A stretch of DNA of 41,487 nt from JANXAZ01 sp037446605 (GTDB taxonomy: Bacteria > Pseudomonadota > Alphaproteobacteria > Geminicoccales > Geminicoccaceae). The translations under genes and the position numbers were made by a program. The stretch spans positions 1-41,487 of the forward strand of contig JBBIIE010000014.1 of NCBI GenBank assembly GCA_037446605.1, written 5' to 3'. How positions within the stretch are numbered: the first letter of the stretch is position 1; each line of letters begins with the position of its first letter. Under the pieces are notes generated by a model. It saw nothing but the letters and a program-made list of their open reading frames with translations. It was not told the DNA's origin and made no database searches. This document shows, one piece after another, positions 1 through 8,483 of the stretch.

Positions 1-444
1 GAGCGGGTCGCCGCTCTGCCGACCGGCGCCGACGAGGCGCAGGCGGGCCCGGCCGGGTCTCGGGCGGATCGCGGCAAGGAGGCCGATCGCGATCTCGGCT
101 CGGGGCAGGGTGGGTCGGCCGCGGGTACCGAGGGGGCAGGCGAGCCGCCGGGTTTCGCGCCGGGTTCGGTCGACAATCCCCTGCCGCGCTACCCGACGGT
201 CGCGCGCCGGCGCGGCATCGAGGGGACGGTGACGCTCGAGGTGCGGGTCGACGGCGCGGGACTGCCGGAGAGGGTGGCGCTCGCCCGCTCGAGCGGCTCG
301 TCGCTGCTCGACGAGGCGGCGCTCGAGGCGGTGCGTCGCTGGCGCTTCCGCCCGGCGCTCCGGGCCGGCGAGCCGGTCGCGGGCATCGTGACCGTGCCCA
401 TCACGTTCCGTCTGTTGGAGCCGGAGCGGGCGGCATTGCGGTGA
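1..444 (+). CDS. TonB C-terminal domain protein (5' end missing)
   Basis: The frame is open from the first base to a TGA at 442-444, so the gene begins upstream of the window; about 147 residues are visible. Residues 1-55 are a Gly/Ala/Asp/Arg-rich linker typical of the periplasmic spacer of TonB proteins. From about residue 59 there is a TonB C-terminal fold: NPLPRYPTVARRRGIEGTV, then a valine-rich strand, then the LDEAALEAVRRWRFRPA helix-strand and a closing PITFRL strand. In the family this domain touches the TonB box of outer-membrane receptors and passes on energy from ExbB/ExbD. The membrane anchor is not visible, so anchoring is inferred. No receptor or exbBD gene lies downstream here. 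Confidence 0.85.
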   Translation, partial: ERVAALPTGADEAQAGPAGSRADRGKEADRDLGSGQGGSAAGTEGAGEPPGFAPGSVDNPLPRYPTVARRRGIEGTVTLEVRVDGAGLPERVALARSSGSSLLDEAALEAVRRWRFRPALRAGEPVAGIVTVPITFRLLEPERAALR

Positions 445-493
445 CCGGCCCTCCCCGATAGCGTCTCCCTCGGGTCCTCCGCGGGAGCGGGTC

Positions 494-1366
494 ATGGCGA
501 AGAACAAGAAGCGCAAGGACGCCGAGCCGCCCGAGCCGGCGGACGACCGGTCCGCCCCGAAGCCGACGGGTGCCGGGGACGTTCGTCCGCCGAAGATGAA
601 ACGGCAGGACTTCGAGACGGAGCTCGAGAAGCTCCAGGTCGAGCTCGTCCGGCTGCAGGAATGGACGGTGGCGACGGGGGCCAGGATCGTCGTGGTCCTC
701 GAGGGCCGCGACACGGCCGGCAAGGGCGGGGTGATCGCGCGGATCCTCGACCGGACGAGCCCGCGGGTGTTCAAGCACGTGGCGCTCCCCAAGCCGTCCG
801 ATCGCGAGCGCAGCCAGCTCTACATGCAGCGCTACATCGCCCACTTCCCGGCCGCCGGCGAGATCGTGCTGTTCGACCGGTCCTGGTACAACCGGGCCGG
901 GGTGGAGCCGGTGATGGGCTTCTGCACGCCCGAGGAGACCGACCGGTTCCTCCAGGTGACGCCCTTCTTCGAGCGGCAGATCGTCGAATCGGGCATCCGT
1001 CTGATCAAATATTTCCTCGAAGTGAGCCAGGACGTCCAGCTCGAGCGCTTCCGCTCACGGCTGACCGACCCGGTGAAGCATTGGAAGCTCAGCCCCATGG
1101 ACGTCGAGGCGGTGCGGCGGTACTGGGACTACACGAGGGCCTACCAGCGTATGCTGGATGCCACCGACACCGAGTTCGCGCCCTGGTACCTCGTCGATTT
1201 CGACGACCAGCGGCGCGGCCGGCTCGCCCTCGTCCGCCACCTGTTGAGCCTGATCCCCTACGAGCCGGTACCGCAGGACCTGCCGGCGATGCCGAAGGTC
1301 CCGAAGCGGCCGGCGGACGTGCCCGCCCAGCTGCGGGTCTTGCGCCGCGTGCCGCTCGACGTCTGA
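494..1366 (+). CDS. ppk2: PPK2-family polyphosphate kinase
   Basis: A 290-residue protein of the PPK2 family, which moves phosphate between polyphosphate and nucleotides in the cytoplasm, usually making GTP or ATP from the diphosphate. The first ~35 residues are a charged Lys/Pro-rich tail. The Walker A motif GRDTAGKGG is at 71-79. The Walker B-lid segment LFDRSWYNRAGVE begins near 127, with the Asp-Arg pair at 128-129. The conserved block VALPKPSDRERSQLYMQRY lies between them, and the C-terminal part has the usual KYFLEVS and SPMD segments. Length and motif order match single-domain (class I-like) PPK2. The ATG follows GGGAGCGGG. It stands alone, convergent with the hyu genes. Nucleotide preference cannot be read from sequence. 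Confidence 0.93.
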   Translation: MAKNKKRKDAEPPEPADDRSAPKPTGAGDVRPPKMKRQDFETELEKLQVELVRLQEWTVATGARIVVVLEGRDTAGKGGVIARILDRTSPRVFKHVALPKPSDRERSQLYMQRYIAHFPAAGEIVLFDRSWYNRAGVEPVMGFCTPEETDRFLQVTPFFERQIVESGIRLIKYFLEVSQDVQLERFRSRLTDPVKHWKLSPMDVEAVRRYWDYTRAYQRMLDATDTEFAPWYLVDFDDQRRGRLALVRHLLSLIPYEPVPQDLPAMPKVPKRPADVPAQLRVLRRVPLDV

Positions 1367-1390
1367 TCGGGCTGCGGGAGCGCGGCCGGC

Positions 1391-3445
1391 TCAGGCGCCG
1401 GCCCACTCGATCTCGATCCGGAGCCACCCCTGCGCCGTGACGACCGCCCGATCGCCGGGCCGCAACAGCACGGTCGTCGTGGTCGATTCGACGAGCGCCG
1501 GCCCTTCGATCCGCTGATCGGGGGCGAGGCGCTCCATGTCGAAGACCGGCACTGCACGCCAGCCCTCGAGGAAGATCGACCGTTCGGCCACGGGTGGTGC
1601 GGGCGGGCCGGCCGGACGCGCCGGCTCTTCGGGCGGGGCGTCGAGCTCGCCCACCACCGCGACCCGGACGTTGACGAGCACGGGCGCCCGGTCGGGCAGG
1701 CTGTAGGTGTAGAGCTCCTCGTGGCGGCGGTGGAAGGCGGCCGCGATCCGCTCCAGGAGGTCGGGGGCCTCCCAGGGGATCGGGTCGAGGTCGACCGGGA
1801 TCTCGAAGATCTGCTCGCCGTAGCGCATGTCGGCGGTCCGGTGGATCCGCACCGGCCCCGTGAACCCCGCGGCGGCGAGCCGGGCGCGGCCTTCGCGCTC
1901 GAGCTCGGCGAACAGATCGCGCAGCTCGCGCGCCTCGAGCGCGTGCGCCTCGGCGACGTGCGAGCGGGCGAGCTCCACCCGCAGATCGGACGCGAGCATG
2001 CCGTAAGCCGAGAGAACGGACGCGAGCCGCGGCACGACGATCCGGCTCATGCCGAGCTGGCGCGCCACGGCGCTCACGTGGAGCCCGGCCGCTCCACCGA
2101 AGGCCAACAGCGCGAAGCCGCGCGGATCGACGCCGCGGCGGACCGAGACGAGCCGCACGCCTGCGGCCATCTTGGTGTCGATGACGCGCTGGATGCCGGC
2201 CGCGGCGGTGGTGAGATCGCAGCGCAGCGCCTCGGCGATCCGGCCGACCGCGCGCTCGGCCGCGGCCCGATCGAGCCGCATCCGGCCACCCGCGAACCGC
2301 TCGGCGTCGAGATAGCCCAAGAGGAGGTCGGCGTCCGTGACGGTCGCCTGCACGCCGCCGCGGCCGTAACAGGCGGGGCCGGGATCGGCACCGGCACTCT
2401 CCGGACCGACCTGGAGGATCCCGCCTTCGTCGACCCGGGCGATCGAGCCGCCGCCCGCGCCGATGCTCACGATGTCGAGGCTGGAAAGCGCGATGCGCTG
2501 ACCGGCGAGCCGCCGGTCGGCGGCGATGCTCGCCCGCCCGCCGCGGACGAGCGCGATGTCGGTCGAGGTGCCGCCCATGTCGAAGGGGACGAGATCGGGC
2601 AGCGCCAGGACCCGCGCCACCTGCTGCGCCGCGGCGATCCCACCGGCCGGGCCGGAGAGCACGGCACCGGCGGCGAGCCGCACGATCTCCTCGATCGTCG
2701 CGACCCCGCCGTGGCTCGTCATGACGAGCACCGGGCCGCCGTAGCCGGCGGCGCGCAGCCGCTCCTCGAGCCTGCCGAGATAGCGGGCGAGTGCCGGCTG
2801 GACGTAGGCGTTGACGACGGTCGTCGAGAGTCGCTCGAACTCCTTGATCTGGGGGAGGACCTCGCTCGAGAGCGAGACCGGGACGCCGGGCAGGAGGCGT
2901 TCGAGGGCCGCCCGGGTCGCGCGCTCGTGCGTGGGGTCGCGCCAACCGTGCAGGTAGCAGACGGCGACCGATTCGACCCTTTCCTCGCGCAACCGGCCAA
3001 TCGCCCGCTCGAGCGACGCGTCGTCGAGCGGCACCTCGACCCGCCCGTCGGCACGGATCCGCTCGCGGACGCCGAGCCGGAGCCGACGCGGGGCGAGTGG
3101 CTCCGGCGGCGGCTGGCGCAGATCGTAGCGGTCGTCCTTGAGCCCCTCGCGCATCTCGAGGACGTCGCGGTGGCCCTCGGTCGTGAGCAGGCCGACCTTG
3201 GCCCCCTTGCGCTCGAGGAGCGCGTTCGTCGCGACCGTGGTCCCGTGGACGATCCGCTCGGTGCGGGCGAGGAGCGTCGCGCGGTCGAGGCCCATCGCCT
3301 CGGCGAGGCGGGAGAGGCCTTCGAGCACGCCGATCGACTGGTCCTGGGGGGTCGAAGGTGACTTGGCGTGGTGGAGGCGGCCCGTGGCGTCCACCGCCAC
3401 GAGATCGGTGAAGGTTCCACCGACGTCGATGCCGATCCGGATCAT
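1391..3445 (-). CDS. hyuA: Hydantoinase A / 5-oxoprolinase ATP-binding subunit
   Basis: A 684-residue HyuA-type subunit of the N-methylhydantoinase/5-oxoprolinase family, which opens a lactam or hydantoin ring using ATP. The N-terminus has the ASKHA-type phosphate-binding motif DVGGTFTD (7-14), followed by VHGTTVATNALLERKGAKVG. The middle has VLSGPAGG, FDMGGTSTDIALV and IGAGGGSIA, all expected nucleotide/metal-site motifs. SAGADPGPACYGRGG and TVTDADLLLGYL follow. The C-terminal half matches the HyuA C-terminal domain. Its ATG overlaps the stop of hyuB by 4 bases (ATGA, 3442-3445), so translation is probably coupled. The real substrate (5-oxoproline, hydantoin, acetophenone or other) cannot be told from sequence. 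Confidence 0.93.
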   Translation of the reverse strand: MIRIGIDVGGTFTDLVAVDATGRLHHAKSPSTPQDQSIGVLEGLSRLAEAMGLDRATLLARTERIVHGTTVATNALLERKGAKVGLLTTEGHRDVLEMREGLKDDRYDLRQPPPEPLAPRRLRLGVRERIRADGRVEVPLDDASLERAIGRLREERVESVAVCYLHGWRDPTHERATRAALERLLPGVPVSLSSEVLPQIKEFERLSTTVVNAYVQPALARYLGRLEERLRAAGYGGPVLVMTSHGGVATIEEIVRLAAGAVLSGPAGGIAAAQQVARVLALPDLVPFDMGGTSTDIALVRGGRASIAADRRLAGQRIALSSLDIVSIGAGGGSIARVDEGGILQVGPESAGADPGPACYGRGGVQATVTDADLLLGYLDAERFAGGRMRLDRAAAERAVGRIAEALRCDLTTAAAGIQRVIDTKMAAGVRLVSVRRGVDPRGFALLAFGGAAGLHVSAVARQLGMSRIVVPRLASVLSAYGMLASDLRVELARSHVAEAHALEARELRDLFAELEREGRARLAAAGFTGPVRIHRTADMRYGEQIFEIPVDLDPIPWEAPDLLERIAAAFHRRHEELYTYSLPDRAPVLVNVRVAVVGELDAPPEEPARPAGPPAPPVAERSIFLEGWRAVPVFDMERLAPDQRIEGPALVESTTTTVLLRPGDRAVVTAQGWLRIEIEWAGA

Positions 3446-5103
3446 CGACCGGCCTCCGCAGCGTCCTCGACATGGCCCTCGGCCCGATCGCGCGCGCGGG
3501 CCGCGGCCGAGCGCCGGGCCGGATCGCCCCAGCCGCCACCACCACCCGAACGGGCGACGAGCACGTCGCCGGGTCGGACGACGATCCCGACTTCCTTGGT
3601 CTTCAAGATCCGCTCCGAGCCGTCGACCGAGCGCAGCCGGTAATCGTGCGGCGCGCCGTCTCGTCCACCCACGATCCCGCAGGCACCGTGGCGAACGCCG
3701 TCACCCGCGGTGTTGGCGACCGCGGGCTCCGCGACCTCGATCCGCATCTCGAGGATCGCGCCCGGGCCACCCCGGTGCTCGCCGTCCCCGCCGCTCCCGG
3801 GTCGCAGCTCGTGGCGGGCGAAGAAGAGCGGGAAGCGGACCTCGTGGACCTCGAGCGAGCCGAACTTGATCCCACCCGCCGCCTGCCACTCGCCGGCCGC
3901 GGGCCAGCCGTCGCCGGCCGCCGAGGCACCACCCCCCGGCCGGGCCTGGAAGAGGTGCCACAAGAAGGGCCGGCCGTTCCGGGGATCGGTGCCCTTGAGC
4001 GCCACCCGGAAGCGGCGGCCCCAGCCGGCCATCGCGCGTTCGGGGCAAGCCGGGGCGAGTGCTTTGACGATCGCCTCGATGATCTCCTGCCCGCAATGGT
4101 TCGTGCAGAGGGTCACGGGCCGCCCTTCGCGCGGATGCACGACCGTGCCTTCCCGGACCTTCATCGTGAGTGGGCGGAAGGCGCCGTCGTTCTTCGGGAT
4201 GTCGGCGTCGATCAGATAGGCGAGCGCGACCACGCAGGCGGAATAGCTGTTCGGGTAGGAGGAGTTGATGAAGCCGCCGCACTCCGGGTCGCTTTCCGAG
4301 AGATCGACCTCGAGGTCGCTGCCGCGCTTGGTGACCGTGGCGCGGATCGTGACGTCGCGGCGGCCGTGCCCGTCGTCGTCGAGCACCGCCTCGCCGCGAT
4401 GGACCCCGTCCGGCCAGCTCGCGAGGATCGCCCGCACGCGCCGCTCGGCGCCGTCGAGCACCGCCTCGACCGCTTCGAGCGCCACCTCGGTCCCGAGCTC
4501 CTCGAGGAGGGCCTCGAGCCGCCGGGCGCCGAGCCGGGCCGAGCCGATCATCGCCGCGAGATCGCCCTTGAAGTCGCGCGGGTGCCGGACGTTGAGGGCC
4601 AGGAGGTCGAGCACGTCCTCGCGCAGCACACCACCGTCGCAGAGGCGGAGCGGCGGGACCCGGATGCCCTCCTGCCAGATCTCCGTGGCGGCCGGGTTGT
4701 AGGCGCCGTGGGTCGCCCCGCCGATGTCCGATTGGTGGGCGCGGTTGATCGCCCAGAAGAGGTGCCGGCCAGCGGCGAAGACCGGCACGAAGGCGGTGAG
4801 GTCGGGGAGGTGGTTGCCGCCCCGGTAAGGGTCGTTGAGGAGGAACACGTCGCCCGGGCGGATCGTGCCTTCGAAGGCCGCCTGCACCGAGCGCACCGCG
4901 AAGGGGAGGGCGCCCACGTGGATCGGCACGTGCTCGGCCTGGGCCACGAGCCGGCCCTTCGGATCGGCGAGCGCGGTCGAGAAATCACGCGAGGAGTTGA
5001 GGATCTGGGAATACGAGGTGCGCAGCATCGCCTCGCCCATCTCCTCGACGATCCCGTGCAGGCGGTGCTGGACGACCGAGACGGTGATCGGGTCGACGGG
5101 CAT
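3442..5103 (-). CDS. hyuB: Hydantoinase B / 5-oxoprolinase hydrolase subunit
   Basis: A 553-residue HyuB-type subunit that works with HyuA. Visible family blocks: DPITVSVVQHRLHGIVEEMG at the start, LRTSYSQILNSSRDFSTAL, HVPIHVGALPFAV, then DVFLLNDPYRGGNHLPDLT, which carries the metal-binding acidic and histidine residues. Further on are HQSDIGGATHGAY, VDLSESDPECGGFINSSYPN and a Gly-rich C-terminus (GGGGGWGDP). The ATG is preceded by GCGGAG with a 7-base spacer. It is the first gene of a two-gene unit with hyuA. In some oxoprolinases these two parts are fused; here they are split. A glutathione S-transferase gene lies just upstream on the same strand, 94 bases away. Confidence 0.93.
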   Translation of the reverse strand: MPVDPITVSVVQHRLHGIVEEMGEAMLRTSYSQILNSSRDFSTALADPKGRLVAQAEHVPIHVGALPFAVRSVQAAFEGTIRPGDVFLLNDPYRGGNHLPDLTAFVPVFAAGRHLFWAINRAHQSDIGGATHGAYNPAATEIWQEGIRVPPLRLCDGGVLREDVLDLLALNVRHPRDFKGDLAAMIGSARLGARRLEALLEELGTEVALEAVEAVLDGAERRVRAILASWPDGVHRGEAVLDDDGHGRRDVTIRATVTKRGSDLEVDLSESDPECGGFINSSYPNSYSACVVALAYLIDADIPKNDGAFRPLTMKVREGTVVHPREGRPVTLCTNHCGQEIIEAIVKALAPACPERAMAGWGRRFRVALKGTDPRNGRPFLWHLFQARPGGGASAAGDGWPAAGEWQAAGGIKFGSLEVHEVRFPLFFARHELRPGSGGDGEHRGGPGAILEMRIEVAEPAVANTAGDGVRHGACGIVGGRDGAPHDYRLRSVDGSERILKTKEVGIVVRPGDVLVARSGGGGGWGDPARRSAAARARDRAEGHVEDAAEAGR

Positions 5104-5197
5104 GGCAGGGCTCCGCGCTGCGCGGCCCGGGCGGCCGCGCGCGTGGGCTTAGTGCGGAAGCTCGCGCGCCGGAAGGGCCGGGCGCGGATCGCGCTCT

Positions 5198-5836
5198 TCA
5201 GCCGAGCTTCGGGATCGTCTTCTGGAACGAGGGTCGGGCGGCGATCCGCTCGAACCAGGCGGCGAGCCCGGCCCGGGCCGCCATCGCCGCCTGGCCCTCC
5301 GGCACCATGCGGAAATAGGCCAGGACCGGTGCGAGCCAGAGGTCGGCGAGCGTGATCGCGGATCCCACGAGCCAGGGGCCTTCGCCCATCAGCCGCTCGA
5401 TCTCGGCGAGCGCGAGCTCGGCTTTGGGCCGTGCCGCGGCGATCGCCGCCTCGTCGACCGTCCCGCCCTGGGCGCCCACGAGCGCGCGTTGGATGAAGAT
5501 CGTGCGGATCGTCGCGTCGTAGGCGTAGGAATCGACGATCCCCTGGATCTGCAGCATCCGCGCCTCGGCCTTCGGCTCGGCCGGCGTGAGCCTCGGGCCC
5601 GGGAGAATGCGGTCCAGATAGGTCGCGATCGCGCGGCTCTCGTAGAGGCCGAACCCGTCGTGGTCGAAGGCCGGCACGGGCCCGAACGGGTTGCGCGCGA
5701 GATGCGCCGGCTGGCGGTGCTCGCCCTTGAAGAGGTCGAGCTCGACGAGCTGGTAGGCGGCACCCTTCTCCTCGAGCACCATCCGCGAGGTCCGCACATA
5801 GGTCGAGTAGTTGGGACCGTAGATCGTGAAGGTCAT
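5198..5836 (-). CDS. Glutathione S-transferase family protein
   Basis: A 212-residue cytosolic GST. The N-terminal thioredoxin-like domain (about 1-80) contains YGPNYSTYVRTSRMVLEEKG, with Ser/Tyr candidates for glutathione activation. It also has NPFGPVPAFDHDGFGLYESRAI, which holds the cis-proline and the ES pair that binds the glutathione gamma-glutamyl group. The all-helical C-terminal domain has the N-capping segment ITLADLWLAPVLAYF. I chose the ATG at 5836, which has GGGGAG upstream; a GTG two codons earlier is possible. It diverges from the SDR gene across 132 bases. The electrophilic substrate is unknown. With gshA and hyuAB nearby, a role in glutathione-dependent detoxification is plausible but inferred. 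Confidence 0.92.
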   Translation of the reverse strand: MTFTIYGPNYSTYVRTSRMVLEEKGAAYQLVELDLFKGEHRQPAHLARNPFGPVPAFDHDGFGLYESRAIATYLDRILPGPRLTPAEPKAEARMLQIQGIVDSYAYDATIRTIFIQRALVGAQGGTVDEAAIAAARPKAELALAEIERLMGEGPWLVGSAITLADLWLAPVLAYFRMVPEGQAAMAARAGLAAWFERIAARPSFQKTIPKLG

Positions 5837-5968
5837 GGCCACCGCTCCCCTGCTCCGCCGCGTCCAGCCTAGGCCGGGGCGGCCGCCGCGCAAGCCGCCT
5901 GCGCGCACCGGCCGCTTGCCGAGCGGCGCCCGGCCGTGACAGCCTCGACCGGCAAGCTCGGAGGGGTC

Positions 5969-6721
5969 ATGCGTCTGGCCGGCAAGGTCGCGATCGTCAC
6001 CGGTGCCGCCCGGGGCATCGGCCGGGCGACGGCGCTGCGCTTCCTCGCCGAGGGCGCCCGGGTGGCGCTCTCCGACCGCGACGCAGCGGCGCTGGAGGAG
6101 GTCGGCGCCGGCCCCGCGGACGCGGTCCTGATGCGAGGGTGCGACGTCGCCCGGGCCGAGCAGGTCGAGGCTCTCGTCGCGGCCACGCTGGCCCGCTTCG
6201 GCCGCATCGACATCCTCGTCAACAATGCCGGCTACGGCCATCGCGGGACGGTCGAAGGGACGAGCGAGGCCGAGTGGGACGCCTTGATGGCCACCAACGT
6301 CAAGGGCGTCTTCCTCTGCTCGAAGGCGGTGATCCCGGTGATGCGCCGACAGGGCGGCGGGACGATCGTGAATGTCGCCTCGACCACCTCCTTCATCGGC
6401 ATCCCCGAACGCGCCGCCTACGTGGCCTCGAAGGGGGCGGTCGCCGGCCTCACCCGGGCGATGGCGATCGACCACGCCAAGGACGGCATCCGCGTCAACG
6501 CGGTGGCGCCGGGGACGGTGGCGAGCGACTATTACGAGCGGATCGTGGCCGGCGCGCCGGACCCGGAGGGCATGCGGCGGGCGCTCGCCGCGCGCCAGGT
6601 CATCGGCCGGGCCGGGACGCCCGAGGAGATCGCCAACGCGATCCTGTTCCTCGCCTCCGACGAGGCGAGCTTCTGCTGTGGCACGATCCTGCTGGTCGAC
6701 GGCGGCATGGTGGTGCAATGA
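5969..6721 (+). CDS. SDR family NAD(P)-dependent oxidoreductase
   Basis: A 250-residue classical short-chain dehydrogenase/reductase. The cofactor motif TGAARGIG is at 11-18, NNAG at 85-88, catalytic Ser138 in NVAS, and the YxxxK pair Tyr151/Lys155. The C-terminus has the classical pattern SFCCGTILLVDGG. The start at 5969 is set by GGAGGGG just upstream; an upstream in-frame start would add 11 residues with no family similarity. An Asp in the second strand (LSDRD) suggests NAD rather than NADP, by the usual SDR rule. It is followed after 70 bases by an SRPBCC-domain gene in the same direction, probably co-transcribed. The substrate is not evident. Confidence 0.93.
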   Translation: MRLAGKVAIVTGAARGIGRATALRFLAEGARVALSDRDAAALEEVGAGPADAVLMRGCDVARAEQVEALVAATLARFGRIDILVNNAGYGHRGTVEGTSEAEWDALMATNVKGVFLCSKAVIPVMRRQGGGTIVNVASTTSFIGIPERAAYVASKGAVAGLTRAMAIDHAKDGIRVNAVAPGTVASDYYERIVAGAPDPEGMRRALAARQVIGRAGTPEEIANAILFLASDEASFCCGTILLVDGGMVVQ

Positions 6722-6791
6722 GGCGGCGCCGTCGGGCCCGCGGCCCGGCGGGATCGGAAGCGCCGAGCGGCGCTCGGACAGGGAGGAGCGG

Positions 6792-7220
6792 ATGCCGAAC
6801 GTCTATGTGAGCGCGGTGCTGGCCGCACCGGCAGCGCGTGTGTGGGGGGTGATGGCCCCGTTCGACGGGCTCGCCGCGTGGCACCCGGCGTTCAGGTCCA
6901 GCGTCATCACCAACGGGGTGCCGGCCAACCTGGTCGGGGCGGAGCGCCTGTTGACGCTGCAGGACGGCGCCGAGATCCGTGAGCGGTTGCTGGGCATGTC
7001 GGAGTTCAAGCGCACCTGCGTCTACACGATCCTGAGCTCGCCGCTGCCGATCACCGACTACGTCTCGACCATCCGGGTGACGCCCGTGACCATGGGCGAT
7101 CGGGCCTTCGTCGAGTGGTGGTCGCGCTTCGAGGCGGCACCGGCCGATCGCGACGCCATGGTGAACCTGATCAAGGGCGTCTACGAGGCCGGCATCGAGG
7201 CGGTGGCCAAGAAGCCCTAG
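6792..7220 (+). CDS. SRPBCC (START-like) family protein, polyketide cyclase/dehydrase type
   Basis: A 142-residue protein with the pattern of the SRPBCC helix-grip fold, which makes a hydrophobic ligand pocket. It begins VYVSAVLAAPAARVWGVMAPFDGLAAWHPAF, the usual first strand plus helix with the W-HP segment. There follow V-GAERLLTLQDGAEIRERLL, TYTILSSPLPITDYVSTIRV and AFVEWWSRFEA strands, then a long C-terminal helix ending GVYEAGIEAVAK. The ATG follows GGGAGGAG. The gene is the second of an SDR-SRPBCC pair. The family includes cyclases, aromatases and lipid-binding proteins; nothing here separates these. Joint action with the SDR on a hydrophobic substrate is inference. Confidence 0.88.
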   Translation: MPNVYVSAVLAAPAARVWGVMAPFDGLAAWHPAFRSSVITNGVPANLVGAERLLTLQDGAEIRERLLGMSEFKRTCVYTILSSPLPITDYVSTIRVTPVTMGDRAFVEWWSRFEAAPADRDAMVNLIKGVYEAGIEAVAKKP

Positions 7221-7275
7221 GCCAGGGGCCGGGACCCGGGGACGGGCGGGTGGCGCCGGGCCGCCCGCCCCTCCC

Positions 7276-8328
7276 TCAGGGGATGACGCGCATCCGGCGG
7301 AACTCGGCGAACAGGCGGGCGAACATCTCCTCGCTGTCCTCGCAGAGATGGAAGCCGGCCTTGCGGATCCTGATCGTGTCCGTCATCACGTCGTAGTCGC
7401 GCGTCAGGCAATAATCGACGAACGGCCACGCCACGAGCTGCTCGTAGGGGATCGGCAGGAGGTCGTACTTCTTCTGCATCGCCGTCCAGAGCGGGCCCTT
7501 GTCGGCCATGAACTCGGCGAGCCGGATGGTCTGCACACCGCCGGGCTCCATGTCGAAGCAGCGCGCGAAGCGCGGCCAGAGATTCTCCCAGCGGAAATAA
7601 TCGGTGTTCGTGATGTTGAAGACCTCGTCGCGCGCCGCCGGGCTCGTGGCGCACCAGTGCATGCAGGCGGCGAGCAGCTCGCTGCCGGTCACCTGGTAGA
7701 GCGAGCGGAAGGCCTTCTCGGTCCCGGGGTAGCGCAGGGGGAGTCCGAGTTCCTTCGAGATCGCCGCGTAGACCGCGAGCCCGACCGCGAGGTTCATCGG
7801 GTTGCCGACCGCGAAGCCGCACACGGTCTGCGGCCGCAGCACCGAGAACGACCAGGGTTTGCCGGCGCGGAACCGGCGCAGCCAGGTCTCCTGGGTGTGG
7901 TAGAAGTTGGGTAGCATGTGCGGCGGGTCGCTCTCCTTGGCCGGCGTCTTGAAGGGGCCGAGATGCGAGCCGTAGATCTTGGTGCCCTCGACCAGGTGGA
8001 CGTGCTCGAGGACCTTCGAGGCCGCGGCGATCGGCTCGACGCTGTTCTCGAGGAGCGCGAGGTTGGGGCCGTCGTGGCCGGCCCAGGTCGGCGCCTGCTG
8101 GAAGGCCGCGTAGAAGATGTGGGTGACGTCGTCGAGCCGCGAGAGCCTGGCCTCGGCATCGCTCCGGTCGAGCAGGTCGACCGAGACGAACCGGGCGCGG
8201 GAGGTGAAGTCGGGGGGGCGCCGGGACAGCCCCACGAGCTCCCAGTCCGTGTTGCGCTCGAGCCAGAGGAGGAGGTTGCGGCCGATCACCCCGACCCCGC
8301 CCACGACCACCGCCTTGTTCCTCGCCAT
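7276..8328 (-). CDS. PRISE-type extended SDR (iridoid synthase / progesterone 5-beta-reductase-like)
   Basis: A 350-residue extended short-chain dehydrogenase. The NADP-binding motif GGVGVIGRN is near the N-terminus. The rest matches the PRISE group: FYAAFQQAPTW, HLVEGTKIYGSHLGPFKTPAKE, then NFYHTQETWL (where plant enzymes have a FYY-type motif with the key Tyr), and RPQTVCGFAVGNPMNL. In this group the classic YxxxK lysine is absent and 1,4-reduction of enones occurs; a GTKIYG lysine is used instead. The start follows GGGAGGG. It is convergent with the SDR-SRPBCC pair. Enone or NAD-sugar substrates are both possible in bacterial homologues; enone reduction is inferred from motifs only. Confidence 0.82.
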   Translation of the reverse strand: MARNKAVVVGGVGVIGRNLLLWLERNTDWELVGLSRRPPDFTSRARFVSVDLLDRSDAEARLSRLDDVTHIFYAAFQQAPTWAGHDGPNLALLENSVEPIAAASKVLEHVHLVEGTKIYGSHLGPFKTPAKESDPPHMLPNFYHTQETWLRRFRAGKPWSFSVLRPQTVCGFAVGNPMNLAVGLAVYAAISKELGLPLRYPGTEKAFRSLYQVTGSELLAACMHWCATSPAARDEVFNITNTDYFRWENLWPRFARCFDMEPGGVQTIRLAEFMADKGPLWTAMQKKYDLLPIPYEQLVAWPFVDYCLTRDYDVMTDTIRIRKAGFHLCEDSEEMFARLFAEFRRMRVIP

Positions 8329-8483
8329 CGGGCCCTCCCTCGCGACCGGCGGCGGAAGCTAGGGACCGGCCGGGACCCTGTCGAGCGCCGCGGGCGCGGC
8401 CCCGGTCCGCGCGGCGGTTTGGCCCTTCGAGGCGGCGCCCAGGGCCGCTATCGCTCATGCCGCTGCCACCGGAGGGAAGGGCC

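Noticed and set aside
1385..1402. GCCGGC-TCAGGC-GCCGGC hairpin between ppk2 and hyuA as a bidirectional terminator
   Set aside because: The stem overlaps the hyuA stop and there is no T-run on either side. Such stems are common by chance at this GC.
1089..3545. An 818-codon minus-strand open frame over hyuA
   Set aside because: It is another frame of the hyuA region with Arg/Pro/Gly-rich content; hyuA itself has all family motifs in its own frame.
3472..5355. A 627-codon plus-strand open frame opposite hyuB
   Set aside because: Antisense shadow of hyuB with no recognisable domain.
5912..5926. CCGCT-TGCCG-AGCGG inverted repeat between the GST and SDR genes
   Set aside because: A 5-bp GC-rich stem is not unusual here and there is no second site or promoter context to support an operator.
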